64,000 nucleotides of DNA from Gordonia sp. OPL2 (GTDB lineage: Bacteria > Actinomycetota > Actinomycetes > Mycobacteriales > Mycobacteriaceae): assembly GCF_003797825.1 (NCBI RefSeq), contig NZ_RKME01000010.1, positions 87,068 through 151,067 on the forward strand, given 5' to 3'. The notes beneath the pieces were generated by a model. The model searched no databases and had not been told where the DNA came from. It was given only the letters and a program-made list of their open reading frames with translations. Position 1 is the first letter of the stretch. The number at the start of each line of letters is the position of its first letter. This document shows, one piece after another, positions 44,201 through 52,779 of this stretch. A program made the position numbers and the translations under genes.

Positions 44201-44725
44201 CTGCGCATCTCGCGGGACGATCTGGCCGAGATCGGGGTCGAGGCGGAGATCGACGCGACCGTGCCGACCACATCGGACGAGGGCGATGGTGGCCCCGACA
44301 TCCCGGTACGTCTCCGCGGCCGGATCGACCGGCTCGAACGCGACGAGCAGGGTCGTCCCGTCGTCGTCGACGTCAAGACCGCGAAGACCGCGATCACCAA
44401 GGCGGACGCCCAGGACCATGCCCAGCTGGCCACCTATCAGCTGGCACTGGCGCTCGGCGGTGCCGAGGGTGCGGGCACCACTGAACCGGGCGGCGGACGG
44501 CTCGTCTACGTGTCGGCGGCGAACAAGAACACGGGCGCCGCTGAGCGTGTCCAGGACGCACTCACACCGGAGCGCGTCGACGAATGGATCGCGGTGGTCC
44601 GGGCCGCTGCCCGCGCGAGCGTCGGCCCCGGTTTCGCGGCCACCCTCAACCCCGGATGCTCGCACTGTGCCCTGGCCACCAGTTGTCCCGCCCAGCTACG
44701 TGGAAAGACGGTGATCGATGACTGA
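41270..44725 (+). CDS. adnA: ATP-dependent helicase-nuclease subunit AdnA
   Basis: Protein of 1151 residues. Together with AdnB it resects double-strand breaks for recombination in Mycobacteriales. The UvrD-like motor has Walker A GGPGTGKT (61-68) and a weak Walker B (LLVDDAHHLD), so its ATPase may be less important than that of AdnB. The C-terminal nuclease has the catalytic VVVDVKTAK near residue 1033. A Cys in TRCSLRW (near 901) and three more in GCSHCALATSC (near 1128-1137) form the AddB-like iron-sulfur set around it. ATG 41270 follows AGGGAGC. The last 8 bp overlap adnB. Confidence 0.93.
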   Translation: MARRREYPAASGGTALRTRLIATSGGPGGIDRVWPADVRAVIDGDVATDPGRPWSPVRVHGGPGTGKTSLVVDAAVSRLLSPDVDPESVLVLAASRRAAASLREEITRRVLSAEGDVGGGQTAGDAGSRALREPLVRTVHSYAFAILRLQASAHGNPPPRLITGSEQDMVLRELLAGDIEDGAGYWPERLRPALGTDGFAQALRDLMMRAAERGVGPEELAALGRTHKRPEWVAAGHAYAQYEQNMLLRGVVGADAPGASAPAVDAAELVGSALSAFGTDPDLLAGQRRRIRHLLVDDAHHLDPQAAALVTLVGTGTATTIIAADTDQSVFGFRGASPRFADHLVEPGSSRDIVLDSGFRNHPEIAAVGAALASRLPGARPHPYPVPAQHLSDVDDPFSGAEVKVYSSGAKEATAVADLLRRAHLFGNVPWSRMAVIVRSVSLALPALRRAFRSAGVPVTTPTSDLPLHRQRAVTALMQVLRAVAARESATDVDVDAESVVEVFGVDDAVALLSGPVGGADPGALRRLRRGVRRFDERNGGGAATDSLIALRRAVLDRATAGRYLDALTDAEARPLQRVLDVVDAADRVHRARRGVEETLWAAWQATGLERRWAAAAIRGGPAGEQADRDLDAVMAMFEAAANFSDTLPAAGPAGFVRYLGALQIPRDSRLAGASADAVTVLSAHAAAGREWDVVAVAGVLDGLWPSLRSRGSVLGTGQLVDLLDGMDPDALDTVARTTSALADECRLLLVACTRARRRLLVTAVEDGGGEASPSRFVGEIAEALTRWRGGPVADVPDVDAPLDELPLDPGVDRVLSLPSLIATLRSAVVAGAAEPGTDPDPRTRAAAELLAELADSDIPGASPKDWYGLGGPSTDVALWTPERGPVMLSPSNVEALTRCSLRWVLERHGGRDGDGTPALTGTLVHTLVQAVAGQIDPAEVTAALRGIWDRVDTGAAWYSVRELERAEGMLANFRDWLRISRDDLAEIGVEAEIDATVPTTSDEGDGGPDIPVRLRGRIDRLERDEQGRPVVVDVKTAKTAITKADAQDHAQLATYQLALALGGAEGAGTTEPGGGRLVYVSAANKNTGAAERVQDALTPERVDEWIAVVRAAARASVGPGFAATLNPGCSHCALATSCPAQLRGKTVIDD

Positions 44726-47700
44726 CCGTCCGGACGGCCGCATGATCTCGGCCGTCGCACTCGCCGCGGCCCTCGGATTGCCCACCCCCACACCGGAACA
44801 GGTCGCCGTCATCGAGGCGCCGATGGAACCGGTCCTCGTCGTCGCGGGTGCCGGTGCCGGCAAGACCGAGACGATGGCCGCCCGAGTCGTGTGGTTGGTC
44901 GCCAACGGCCTGGTCGCTCCCGATCAGATCCTCGGCCTCACCTTCACCCGCAAGGCGGCGAGCGAACTGGGCGTCCGCATCCGCCGCCGACTGTCCATGC
45001 TGGCCGGCTCACCGGCTCTGCGCACCTGGGATCCGGACGGGACCATCGCCGCCCGCCTGCGCGGCGGCGACCCCGAGGTGAGCACCTACCACGCCTACGC
45101 GGGCCGACTCATCGCCGACTACGGTCTGCTTCTGCCGGTCGAGCCGCACTCGACGTTGCTGTCGGAGACCGAGTTGTGGCAGATGGCGTTCTCGGTCGTC
45201 AGCAACTGGACAGGTGAGCTGAACACCACCAAGGTGCCGGCGAGCGTCACCGAGGCGGTCCTGAAGCTGTACGGGGAGATGGCCGAACACCTCGTCGACA
45301 CCGACGAGCTGTGTCGCGCAGGCGACGACCTGTACCGCATGATCGAGACCCTCCCGAAGGGGCCGCGCCAGCGCGACACCCCGACCCAGGCCCTGCTGAA
45401 GGTCCGCGACGTCATCGACGAGCGTCGCGAACTCATCCCGATGGTGGAGACGCTGGCCGAGACGATGCGCGCCGCCACCGCCCTCGACTTCGGCAGTCAG
45501 ATGTCGCTGGCCGCCCGGCTGGTCATGCTCAACCCGGAAGTAGTTGCCGCCGAACGGGAATCGTTCACCGCGGTACTCCTCGACGAATACCAGGACACCG
45601 GGCACTCCCAACGGATGCTGCTCGCGACGCTGTTCGGGGTGGCGCCCGGTGCTCGTCGCGGCGTCGCGCCGGCCGGTGGGAGTGTCGCCGTCACCGCCGT
45701 CGGCGATCCCATCCAGTCGATCTACGGCTGGCGCGGCGCCTCGGCCGCGAACCTGCCGCGGTTCACCGACGACTTCCGCCAGTCCGACGGCTCACCCGCG
45801 GTTCGTCTGGAACTGCTCACCAGCTGGCGCAACGCGGTCCACGCACTCCGTCTGGCCAACGAGACGTCGGAGGAGTTGCGGCGCCGCGGCATCCCGGTGA
45901 GCGTGTTGCGCCCACGTCCGGACGCCCCGGTGGGGACCGTGCACCTCGCGCTGACGGAGACCGTGGTCGACGAGCGACGTTGGGTCGCCGATCATGTCGA
46001 GCAGCATTACAAGAGCGCGGAGACGGCGGGACAAGCGCCCCCGACCACCGCGATCCTGGTGCGACGCAACGAGGATTCCGCGCCGCTGGCCGCCGAGCTG
46101 GAGAGTCGCGGCATCCCGGCGGAGGTCGTCGGGATCGGCGGACTGCTCCACGTCCCCGAGATCGAGGACATCGTCGCGATGCTGCGGGTGATCGCGGATC
46201 CGATGGCGGGCACCGCCGCGATGCGTCTGCTGACCGGAGCGCGATGGCAATTGGGTGCCGGTGATCTCGCGGCACTCTGGCAGCGCGCCCGCGAACTCGC
46301 CGTCGCCGATTTCCACGCCTCCAACGGTGTGGTCGCGACCCGCGAGGAACTCGACACCGCTCTCGATGCGGTGTTGCCGACGGAGATCGTCGATCGCGCG
46401 GGCATCGCCGACGCGATCGTCGATCCCGGTGAATCCCACCGGTACAGCACCGAGGGTTTTGCCCGAATCCGGGCCTTCGGCGGTCAGCTCGAGTCGTTGC
46501 GTCGCCGGATCGGTCAGCCGCTGCCCGAACTCGTCGCCGACGTCGAGCACACCATCGGGGTGGCCGTGGAAGCGCAGATCCGGGCGCACCGGATGCGGGG
46601 CGCGATCACCGGTCGCGAACATCTCGACGCGTTCGCCGACTACGTGACCTCGTATGCGGACCGGCCCGGCGCGAATCTCCCGGGCCTGCTGGCATTCCTC
46701 GACACGGCCGAGACGATCGAGAAGGGCCTGGAACCCGGGCGTATCGAGGTCGCCGAGCAACGTGTGCAGATCCTGACCGTGCACGCGGCCAAAGGGCTCG
46801 AATGGGATGTCGTGGTACTGCCGCACCTGTGCCACAACATCTTCCCGGGGGGCCGCGCGGACACGACCTGGTTGGGGAGCGCCAAGGAACTGCCGGCGTC
46901 GCTGCGAGGTGATCTCGCCGACGGAACCGACGCGGAGGGCTTTCCCGCGCTCGATCTGCGGTCTGTGTCCGACCGTAAGGAACTCGAGGCCGCACTGACC
47001 GAGCACCGCGAGGCGATCTCGCAGCGGCGCCTCGAGGAGGACCGCCGCCTGCTGTACGTGGCACTGACCCGGGCCAAGCAGTCACTGCTCGTCTCCGCCC
47101 ATCACTGGTCGGAGACGGGGGACCGACCGCGCGGCGGATCGGAGTTCTTCACCGAGATCGCGACGATCGTCGCCGCCGCCATCGCCGATCCGACCGTCGA
47201 CTCGACCGGCATGGTGATCGACATCGATGCGCCCGAGCCGGCCGCCGACGCCACCAACCCGCTGGCCGACGAAGTTGTCAGCGCCGCATGGCCGCGCGAC
47301 ATCCTCGGCGAGCGTCGCGACGCCGTGGCCGCCGCGGCCCGGATGGTGCTCGACGCCGTGGCCGATCGGGACGCCCCGGCCCTGTTCGACGCCCCCGCCG
47401 ACGACACGCCCGCGTCGTCGGCCGACGACGTTGAGATCACCGCCTGGCGGGCCGAGGTCGCCGCACTTCTCGCCGAGCACCACCGGACGAATCAGGCAGA
47501 GGTGGATGTCGAGTTGCCTGCTCATCTGTCGGTGAGTCAGCTCGTCGAGCTCGACGCCGACGAGGCCGCATTCGCCCGACGACTGCGGCGTCCCGTGCCC
47601 TTCCAGCCCAATCCGACCGCCCGGCGCGGCACCGCGTTCCACGCGTGGGTCGAGCGGTGGTTCGGCGCGACCAGACTGCTCGACATCGACGAACTTCCCG

Positions 47701-48098
47701 GTGCCGCGGATGCGACCGCGTCTCCCGATGCCGACCTCGAGGAGTTGCGGGAGGCGTTCCTGTCGTCGCGGTGGGCCAACCGGAGTCCGACGGAGGTGGA
47801 GGTGCCGTTCGAGACGGTCATCGGTCCCACGGTGATCCGCGGGCGCATCGATGCGGTCTTCGCCGAACCGGACGGCGGCTGGCTGGTCGTCGACTGGAAG
47901 ACGGGGTCGGTGCCCGAACCGGCCCGCCGGGAATCACTGTTCGTCCAGCTGGCCGCGTACCGGATCGCGTGGGCCCAGCTGTCGGGCGTTCCGCTGGAGA
48001 AGGTGCGCGCCGCATTCCATTACGTACGGTCGGGATACACGCTGGAACCCGACGCTCTGCCGGACCGTGCGGCACTCGGCGCGCTACTCGCCAAATAG
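44718..48098 (+). CDS. adnB: ATP-dependent helicase-nuclease subunit AdnB
   Basis: Protein of 1126 residues, the lead motor of the AdnAB heterodimer. Walker A is GAGAGKT (44-50), Walker B LLDEYQDTGHSQ (near 286), and helicase motifs GDPIQSIYGWRGA and VHAAKGLEWDVV are clear. The C-terminal nuclease domain carries LVVDWKTG near residue 1056 with an upstream Asp (GRIDAVF). Both subunits therefore keep nuclease sites, as in the M. smegmatis enzyme. The ATG lies inside the end of adnA, giving coupled translation and equal supply of both subunits. Confidence 0.94.
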   Translation: MTDRPDGRMISAVALAAALGLPTPTPEQVAVIEAPMEPVLVVAGAGAGKTETMAARVVWLVANGLVAPDQILGLTFTRKAASELGVRIRRRLSMLAGSPALRTWDPDGTIAARLRGGDPEVSTYHAYAGRLIADYGLLLPVEPHSTLLSETELWQMAFSVVSNWTGELNTTKVPASVTEAVLKLYGEMAEHLVDTDELCRAGDDLYRMIETLPKGPRQRDTPTQALLKVRDVIDERRELIPMVETLAETMRAATALDFGSQMSLAARLVMLNPEVVAAERESFTAVLLDEYQDTGHSQRMLLATLFGVAPGARRGVAPAGGSVAVTAVGDPIQSIYGWRGASAANLPRFTDDFRQSDGSPAVRLELLTSWRNAVHALRLANETSEELRRRGIPVSVLRPRPDAPVGTVHLALTETVVDERRWVADHVEQHYKSAETAGQAPPTTAILVRRNEDSAPLAAELESRGIPAEVVGIGGLLHVPEIEDIVAMLRVIADPMAGTAAMRLLTGARWQLGAGDLAALWQRARELAVADFHASNGVVATREELDTALDAVLPTEIVDRAGIADAIVDPGESHRYSTEGFARIRAFGGQLESLRRRIGQPLPELVADVEHTIGVAVEAQIRAHRMRGAITGREHLDAFADYVTSYADRPGANLPGLLAFLDTAETIEKGLEPGRIEVAEQRVQILTVHAAKGLEWDVVVLPHLCHNIFPGGRADTTWLGSAKELPASLRGDLADGTDAEGFPALDLRSVSDRKELEAALTEHREAISQRRLEEDRRLLYVALTRAKQSLLVSAHHWSETGDRPRGGSEFFTEIATIVAAAIADPTVDSTGMVIDIDAPEPAADATNPLADEVVSAAWPRDILGERRDAVAAAARMVLDAVADRDAPALFDAPADDTPASSADDVEITAWRAEVAALLAEHHRTNQAEVDVELPAHLSVSQLVELDADEAAFARRLRRPVPFQPNPTARRGTAFHAWVERWFGATRLLDIDELPGAADATASPDADLEELREAFLSSRWANRSPTEVEVPFETVIGPTVIRGRIDAVFAEPDGGWLVVDWKTGSVPEPARRESLFVQLAAYRIAWAQLSGVPLEKVRAAFHYVRSGYTLEPDALPDRAALGALLAK

Positions 48099-48134
48099 GC
48101 TACATTCGGCTCTTGTGAAGCAACGTCGGGCGGG

Positions 48135-49211
48135 ATGCTGATGGCCAAGCGTGGCTTTCGCCGTCGTCTGCGCGGTGAGGAGCTGGCCGACCGGCCCGAC
48201 TACGCGCTGGTCGGCGTCGTCCGGATCCCCGAACTGCAACAGAGTCCGGGTCGTGCCATCGGCAAGCGGGTCGTCTTCGCCGTCGTCGCCCTGTTCGCAA
48301 CGGCCATCATCGTCTATCTGGATCGCGATGGCTACCGGGACGTGCAGGACAATCCGCTGTCGTTCCTCGACGCGATGTACTACTCCGCGGTGACCCTCTC
48401 GACCACCGGCTACGGCGACATCACCCCGTTCAGTCCGTCTGCGCGGTTGATCAACCTGCTCATCATCACCCCGTTGCGTGTGCTGTTCCTGATCGTCTTG
48501 ATCGGCACCACACTGGAGGTGCTGACCGAGCGGTCCCGGCAGGCCCTCAAGATCCAGCGGTGGAGGAACAGCGTGCGTAATCACACGGTCGTCATCGGCT
48601 TCGGCACCAAGGGCCGGACCGCGGTCGACGCCATGATCGGCGACGGCATCAAGCCCGCCGAGATCGTCGTCGTCGACGCCGACCCAGACGTGCTGGAGGC
48701 TGCGGCCGCCGAAGGACTCGTCACCGTCCGCGGCGACGCGACCAAATCCGACGTGCTTCGGCTCGCCGGAGTGGCCCACGCGGCCAGCATCGTCGTCGCC
48801 GCCAACCGTGACGACACCGCCGTGCTGGCGACACTGACCGCGCGCGAGCTCAACCCGCGCGCGAAGATCGTCGCCTCCATCCGGGAATCGGAGAACACCC
48901 ACCTCATGCGTCAGTCGGGGGCGAACTCCGTCGTCGTCTCCTCGGAGACCGCGGGCCGGCTCCTCGGCATCGCCACCATGACGCCGTCGGTGGTCGAGGT
49001 GATCGAGGATCTCCTCACCCCCGACGCCGGATACGCGATCGCCGAGCGCGAGGTCGACCCGACCGAGACCGGCGGTTCGCCGTCGCACACCCGCGACATC
49101 GTGCTCGGGGTGGTGCGCAACGGTGTCCTGCACCGTGTCGATGACAGTGAGGTCGAACAGATAGAGGTCGGCGACCGATTGCTGTACGTCCGCAAGGGCG
49201 GACAGGACTGA
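48135..49211 (+). CDS. Two-helix potassium channel with RCK (TrkA-N/C) domains
   Basis: Protein of 358 residues. Two membrane helices (about 45-62 and 108-127) flank the K+ selectivity filter TTGYGD at 90-95. The cytosolic RCK_N domain begins NHTVVIGFGTKGRT (near 152) with a Rossmann pattern and ends in VVVDADPD; an RCK_C domain follows (VVRNGVLHRVDD...VGDRLLYVRKG). Nucleotide or Ca2+ binding to the RCK ring would gate potassium flow. It matches Rv3200c. ATG 48135 or 48141 are both possible. Its stop overlaps the nudC ATG (TGATG). Confidence 0.92.
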   Translation: MLMAKRGFRRRLRGEELADRPDYALVGVVRIPELQQSPGRAIGKRVVFAVVALFATAIIVYLDRDGYRDVQDNPLSFLDAMYYSAVTLSTTGYGDITPFSPSARLINLLIITPLRVLFLIVLIGTTLEVLTERSRQALKIQRWRNSVRNHTVVIGFGTKGRTAVDAMIGDGIKPAEIVVVDADPDVLEAAAAEGLVTVRGDATKSDVLRLAGVAHAASIVVAANRDDTAVLATLTARELNPRAKIVASIRESENTHLMRQSGANSVVVSSETAGRLLGIATMTPSVVEVIEDLLTPDAGYAIAEREVDPTETGGSPSHTRDIVLGVVRNGVLHRVDDSEVEQIEVGDRLLYVRKGGQD

Positions 49212-50149
49212 TGGCGATGTTCTTCCTCGATCAGCCGCCGATGCTCTCGCGCGCCACCTTCGACCGGGCCGACGAGATCCGCGACGATCCCGACCGCATG
49301 GCGTCGGGGTGGCCGACCGCACGGGTGCTGCTCGTCGACGGGAACGGCCGCTACCCGGTCGCCGACGGTGGCGGCCTGCACTGGCTCGATGCGACGCACC
49401 TCGGCGCCGAGCCGCCGGCCGACGCGGTCTTCCTGGGCCTCGACTCCGGCGGCAGGGATCTGTGGACGCGCCGCGTCGATCACATCGACGGCCCCACCGA
49501 CGACCCGCGCCGCGGCGCCCACGGCCTCGACGCCGACGAGGCCGGTCTTCTCGCCACCGCCCTCGGCATCTTGAATTGGCATGCTACAGCTCGTTTCTCG
49601 CCAGTCGACGGATCGGTGACCGCGCCCGCCCGCGGCGGTTGGGTCCGGCGGCACGCGGAATCGGGCGTCGACGAGTTCCCGCGGACCGATCCCGCCATCA
49701 TCACGGTCGTGCACGACGGCGCCGACCGTGTGCTGCTCGGTCGGCAGACGGTGTGGCCCGACGGCTGGTACTCGACCCTCGCCGGCTTCGTCGAACCGGG
49801 TGAGTCGCTGGAACAGTGCGTGCGCCGGGAGGTCCACGAAGAGGTGGGCATCACGGTCCGCGAACCCCGCTACCTCGGAAGCCAGCCGTGGCCGTTCCCG
49901 CGGTCGCTGATGCTCGGCTTCGCCGCGATCGGCGACCCCGACGAGCCACTGGCATTTCTGGACGGCGAGATCGGCGACGCCGCCTGGTTCGACCGCGCGG
50001 AGGTCATCGAGGCACTCGAGCAGGGCGGCGAATGGGTTCGCGCCGACGGCGCGGTGGGGACCGGCACCGACGAGCGACGCCTCCGTCTGCCCGGGTCGAT
50101 CTCGATCGCACGCTCTCTGATCACCGCCTGGGCCTACGCCGACCGCTGA
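49211..50149 (+). CDS. nudC: NAD(H) pyrophosphatase NudC
   Basis: Nudix hydrolase of 312 residues that cleaves NADH to NMNH and AMP and can remove NAD caps from RNA. The Nudix box G-x5-E-x7-RE-x2-EE-x-G is complete (GFVEPGESLEQCVRREVHEEVG, near 193-214 in outline), and the NudC tail motif SQPWPFPRSLM follows. The four zinc-ribbon cysteines of E. coli NudC are absent here (the region reads ARFSPVDGSVTAPARGGW), as in the M. tuberculosis enzyme. The ATG overlaps the potassium channel stop, so NAD turnover and K+ flux are co-expressed. Confidence 0.93.
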   Translation: MAMFFLDQPPMLSRATFDRADEIRDDPDRMASGWPTARVLLVDGNGRYPVADGGGLHWLDATHLGAEPPADAVFLGLDSGGRDLWTRRVDHIDGPTDDPRRGAHGLDADEAGLLATALGILNWHATARFSPVDGSVTAPARGGWVRRHAESGVDEFPRTDPAIITVVHDGADRVLLGRQTVWPDGWYSTLAGFVEPGESLEQCVRREVHEEVGITVREPRYLGSQPWPFPRSLMLGFAAIGDPDEPLAFLDGEIGDAAWFDRAEVIEALEQGGEWVRADGAVGTGTDERRLRLPGSISIARSLITAWAYADR

Positions 50150-50205
50150 ACCCCCGCCTCGGTCGCCACCCCTCGGTCCCCACGCGTGCGGCGGACGGTC
50201 CGACG

Positions 50206-50231
50206 GGAACAGTCGCGCGATCCGTGCTGTT
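50206..50231 (+). promoter_or_regulatory. SigH/SigR-type promoter of mrx1, probably leaderless
   Basis: GGAACA at 50206-50211, a 16-nt spacer, then TGTT at 50228-50231, identical in layout to the sigH promoter. The mrx1 ATG is at 50240, 8 nt after the -10 element, so transcription should begin on or next to the start codon. The visible GGAGG ribosome site (50234-50238) would then be used only from another, upstream promoter. Confidence 0.72.
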
Positions 50232-50239
50232 ATGGAGGC

Positions 50240-50524
50240 ATGAGCAATGTGATCGACGACGACGCCTCGGCCCGTGTCTCCGACACCGGAGAACTGACCA
50301 TGTACACGACCAGTTGGTGCGGCTACTGCGCGCGACTGAAGACCGGGCTCAAGAGCCTGGGCCTGACCTGGCAGGAAGTCGACATCGAGCTCAACCCCGA
50401 CGCCGCGGAGTTCGTCGGCAGCGTCAACGGGGGCAATCACGTCGTCCCCACCGTCCTGTACGCCGATGGCGCCACGGCGACCAACCCGTCCATCGCCGAG
50501 GTCAAGACGAAGCTCGGTCTCTAG
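50240..50524 (+). CDS. mrx1: Mycoredoxin-1 (mycothiol-dependent glutaredoxin)
   Basis: Protein of 94 residues with the thioredoxin fold. The active site is C27-G-Y-C30 in TTSWCGYCARL, and the cis-Pro section is NHVVPTVLYADG. Mrx1 reduces mycothiol-protein mixed disulfides and works with mycothione reductase. The homologue is Rv3198A. ATG 50240 follows GGAGG; the frame is open a little further upstream but without similarity. A SigH-type promoter directly in front ties it to the oxidative stress regulon of the sigH-rshA pair. Confidence 0.93.
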   Translation: MSNVIDDDASARVSDTGELTMYTTSWCGYCARLKTGLKSLGLTWQEVDIELNPDAAEFVGSVNGGNHVVPTVLYADGATATNPSIAEVKTKLGL

Positions 50525-50617
50525 GCGCGCGTCGGCGGTTTCGGGCCTGTCGGTGCGGTCTCTGACCCCGTGCCGCCACCGGCGGGCGGTGTCGGCGCCG
50601 GGTGGCATAGTGAACCG

Positions 50618-52663
50618 GTGCCCGAACCCCAGCGCATACTCGACGGTCTCGACCCCGAGCAGCAGCGAGCGGTCCTGGCGCCCCGTGGTCCCGTGTGTGT
50701 GCTCGCGGGCGCAGGTACCGGCAAGACCCGCACGATCACGCGCCGCATCGCGCACCTGATCGACAGCGGACAGGTCAATCCCGGTCATGTCCTGGCCGTC
50801 ACGTTCACCACCCGTGCCGCCGGCGAACTGCGTTCGCGCCTGCGCTCGCTGGGGATTGCCGGTCCGGGAAACTCGGTTCAGGCCCAGACGTTTCACGCCG
50901 CCGCGATGCGGCAACTGCGGTACTTCTGGCCCCGCGGCCTCACCTGGGAGCTCCTCGATCACAAGCTCCCGGTGGCCGCGCATGCTGCGCGCGAGGTCGG
51001 GGTCACCACGACCAGCGAGTCGTTGCGTGACCTCATGTCGGAGATCGAATGGGCCAAGGGGTCGCTGATCACCCCCGACCAGTACGCGGTGCGCGCACCC
51101 GCGGCCGGCCGCGACATTGCCTTCACCGCCGAAGTGGTGGCCGAGGTCTTCACCGCATATGAGAAGGCGAAACACCGTGGCGCCCACCTCCTGCTCGACT
51201 TCGACGACCTCATCATCTTCGCCGCACAGGTGCTGCGCGAGCGGGAGGCGGCGACCGACTTTCGTTCGCGTTACCGGTGTTTCGTCGTCGACGAGTATCA
51301 GGACATCACGCCGGCGCAGCAGGCGTTGCTCGATGTCTGGCTGGGGGAGCGGGACAACCTGACCGTCGTCGGCGACGCGAACCAGACCATCTACTCGTTC
51401 GCCGGCGCCACCGCACACCACCTCCTCGACTTCACCCGCCGGTACCCCGACGCCACTCTCGTGCGTCTGGAGCGTGACTACCGCTCCACGCCCGAGGTGG
51501 TCTCGCTGGCCAACCAGGTCATCGGTGCCGCGAACGAACGATCCCCGGGCACCCGCCTCGAACTCATCGGCCAACGGCCGCGTGGCCCGGTGCCCAAACC
51601 AGCCGAGTTCGCCGACGACATGCGCGAGGCGAACGGGGTTGCGGCACAGATCAAACATCTGATCAACTCCGGCACGGCCCCGGCGGAGATCGCCGTGCTG
51701 TACCGGGTGAACGCGCAGTCCGAACGCTTCGAGGAAGCCCTCACCGAGGCCGGGATCCCCTACCAGGTGCGCGGTTCGGAGGCCTTCTTCACCCGCACCG
51801 AGATCGTGCAGGCGATGCGCAAACTCACCGCCGCTGCCCAGCGGGACGACCTGCCGGCCGATCTCCCGACCATCCGACTCGCGCGCGCCGTCCTCGCACC
51901 GCTCGGACTCTCCGATGACGAACCTGCCGGACCGCACGCGAAGGCCCGATGGGAGTCGTTGCGCGCGTTGATGTCCGTCGTCGAGGATCTGATAGCCGAG
52001 GAGCCGGGGATGTCGCCACAACGCCTCGTCACCGAGCTCACGATGAGATCTGAGGAGCGACACACCCCTGGCCACAAGGGGGTCACCCTCGCCTCTCTGC
52101 ACGCGGCGAAGGGGCTCGAATGGGACGCCGTCTTCCTTGTCGGGCTGACCGAGGGGTCGGTCCCGATCACCCAGGCGGTGGAACGTGGAGACGACGCCGT
52201 CGACGAGGAACGCAGGCTGTTCTACGTCGGGATCACCCGCGCCCGCGAGCACCTGTATCTGTCGTGGAGCCTGTCGCGGGCAGGCGCCGGCCGCGCCACC
52301 CGGCGACGTACTCGCTTTCTCGACGGCATCGATCTCGACCCTCGACGCAGTGGCCGATGCAGCGTGTGCGGCGCAGAACTGGTCAACCCGGAATCGCGTG
52401 TCCGCGGTCGGTGCGCGAGCTGCCGCATCGAGGACCGCGACCCCGCCCTCCTTCACGCCCTTCGCGGGTGGCGAGAGGAGCAGGCACGTCTGCGAGGAGT
52501 GCGCGAGCGTGCTGTGCTGACCGACGCGATGCTCGAGGCGATCGCCGAGCAGCGACCGGCCGATGTCGGATCACTGGCGGCCATTCCCGGCATCGGACCG
52601 GTGAAACTCGACGAGTTCGGCGGGCAGTTGCTCGATCTCGTCAAAAGTGCAGGTCAAAAATAG
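50618..52663 (+). CDS. uvrD2: DNA helicase UvrD2 with zinc motif and HRDC domain
   Basis: SF1A helicase of 681 residues from GTG 50618. Walker A is AGAGTGKT (30-37), Walker B VVDEYQDI (near 222), with GDANQTIYSFAGA and LHAAKGLEWDAVF as later motifs. After the motor a tetracysteine zinc motif (CSVCGAEL and RCASC, about 581-602) precedes an HRDC domain (about 605-680, AEQRPADVGSLAAIPGIGPVK). This arrangement is specific to actinobacterial UvrD2, which is essential in mycobacteria and interacts with DNA through the zinc motif. The stop codon lies inside the AT-rich element of the whiB7 promoter. Confidence 0.95.
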   Translation: MPEPQRILDGLDPEQQRAVLAPRGPVCVLAGAGTGKTRTITRRIAHLIDSGQVNPGHVLAVTFTTRAAGELRSRLRSLGIAGPGNSVQAQTFHAAAMRQLRYFWPRGLTWELLDHKLPVAAHAAREVGVTTTSESLRDLMSEIEWAKGSLITPDQYAVRAPAAGRDIAFTAEVVAEVFTAYEKAKHRGAHLLLDFDDLIIFAAQVLREREAATDFRSRYRCFVVDEYQDITPAQQALLDVWLGERDNLTVVGDANQTIYSFAGATAHHLLDFTRRYPDATLVRLERDYRSTPEVVSLANQVIGAANERSPGTRLELIGQRPRGPVPKPAEFADDMREANGVAAQIKHLINSGTAPAEIAVLYRVNAQSERFEEALTEAGIPYQVRGSEAFFTRTEIVQAMRKLTAAAQRDDLPADLPTIRLARAVLAPLGLSDDEPAGPHAKARWESLRALMSVVEDLIAEEPGMSPQRLVTELTMRSEERHTPGHKGVTLASLHAAKGLEWDAVFLVGLTEGSVPITQAVERGDDAVDEERRLFYVGITRAREHLYLSWSLSRAGAGRATRRRTRFLDGIDLDPRRSGRCSVCGAELVNPESRVRGRCASCRIEDRDPALLHALRGWREEQARLRGVRERAVLTDAMLEAIAEQRPADVGSLAAIPGIGPVKLDEFGGQLLDLVKSAGQK

Positions 52664-52694
52664 GTTGTGCGATTCCTGCCCGGCCCCCTAGTCT
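52656..52694 (+). promoter_or_regulatory. whiB7: WhiB7-dependent promoter of whiB7
   Basis: An A/T block AAAAAT (52656-52661) lies 3 bp upstream of a -35 TTGTGC (52665-52670). An 18-bp spacer leads to a -10 TAGTCT (52689-52694). An AT-rich motif 3 bp before the -35 is the established mark of WhiB7/SigA promoters, where the AT-hook of WhiB7 binds. The element overlaps the uvrD2 stop codon. Transcription should start near 52701, giving a leader of about 480 nt. Confidence 0.78.
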
Positions 52695-52779
52695 GGATTC
52701 GTCAGCACGGGGCGGTACCTGTTTGTCCGGACAGGCCCCCTCTATGTGGAAGCCAGCGAGCACAGAAAGGAGCGGATCA

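Noticed and set aside
49559..49680. Loss of zinc-ribbon cysteines in NudC as a novel feature
   Set aside because: The M. tuberculosis enzyme lacks them too as far as I recall, so it is a lineage trait.
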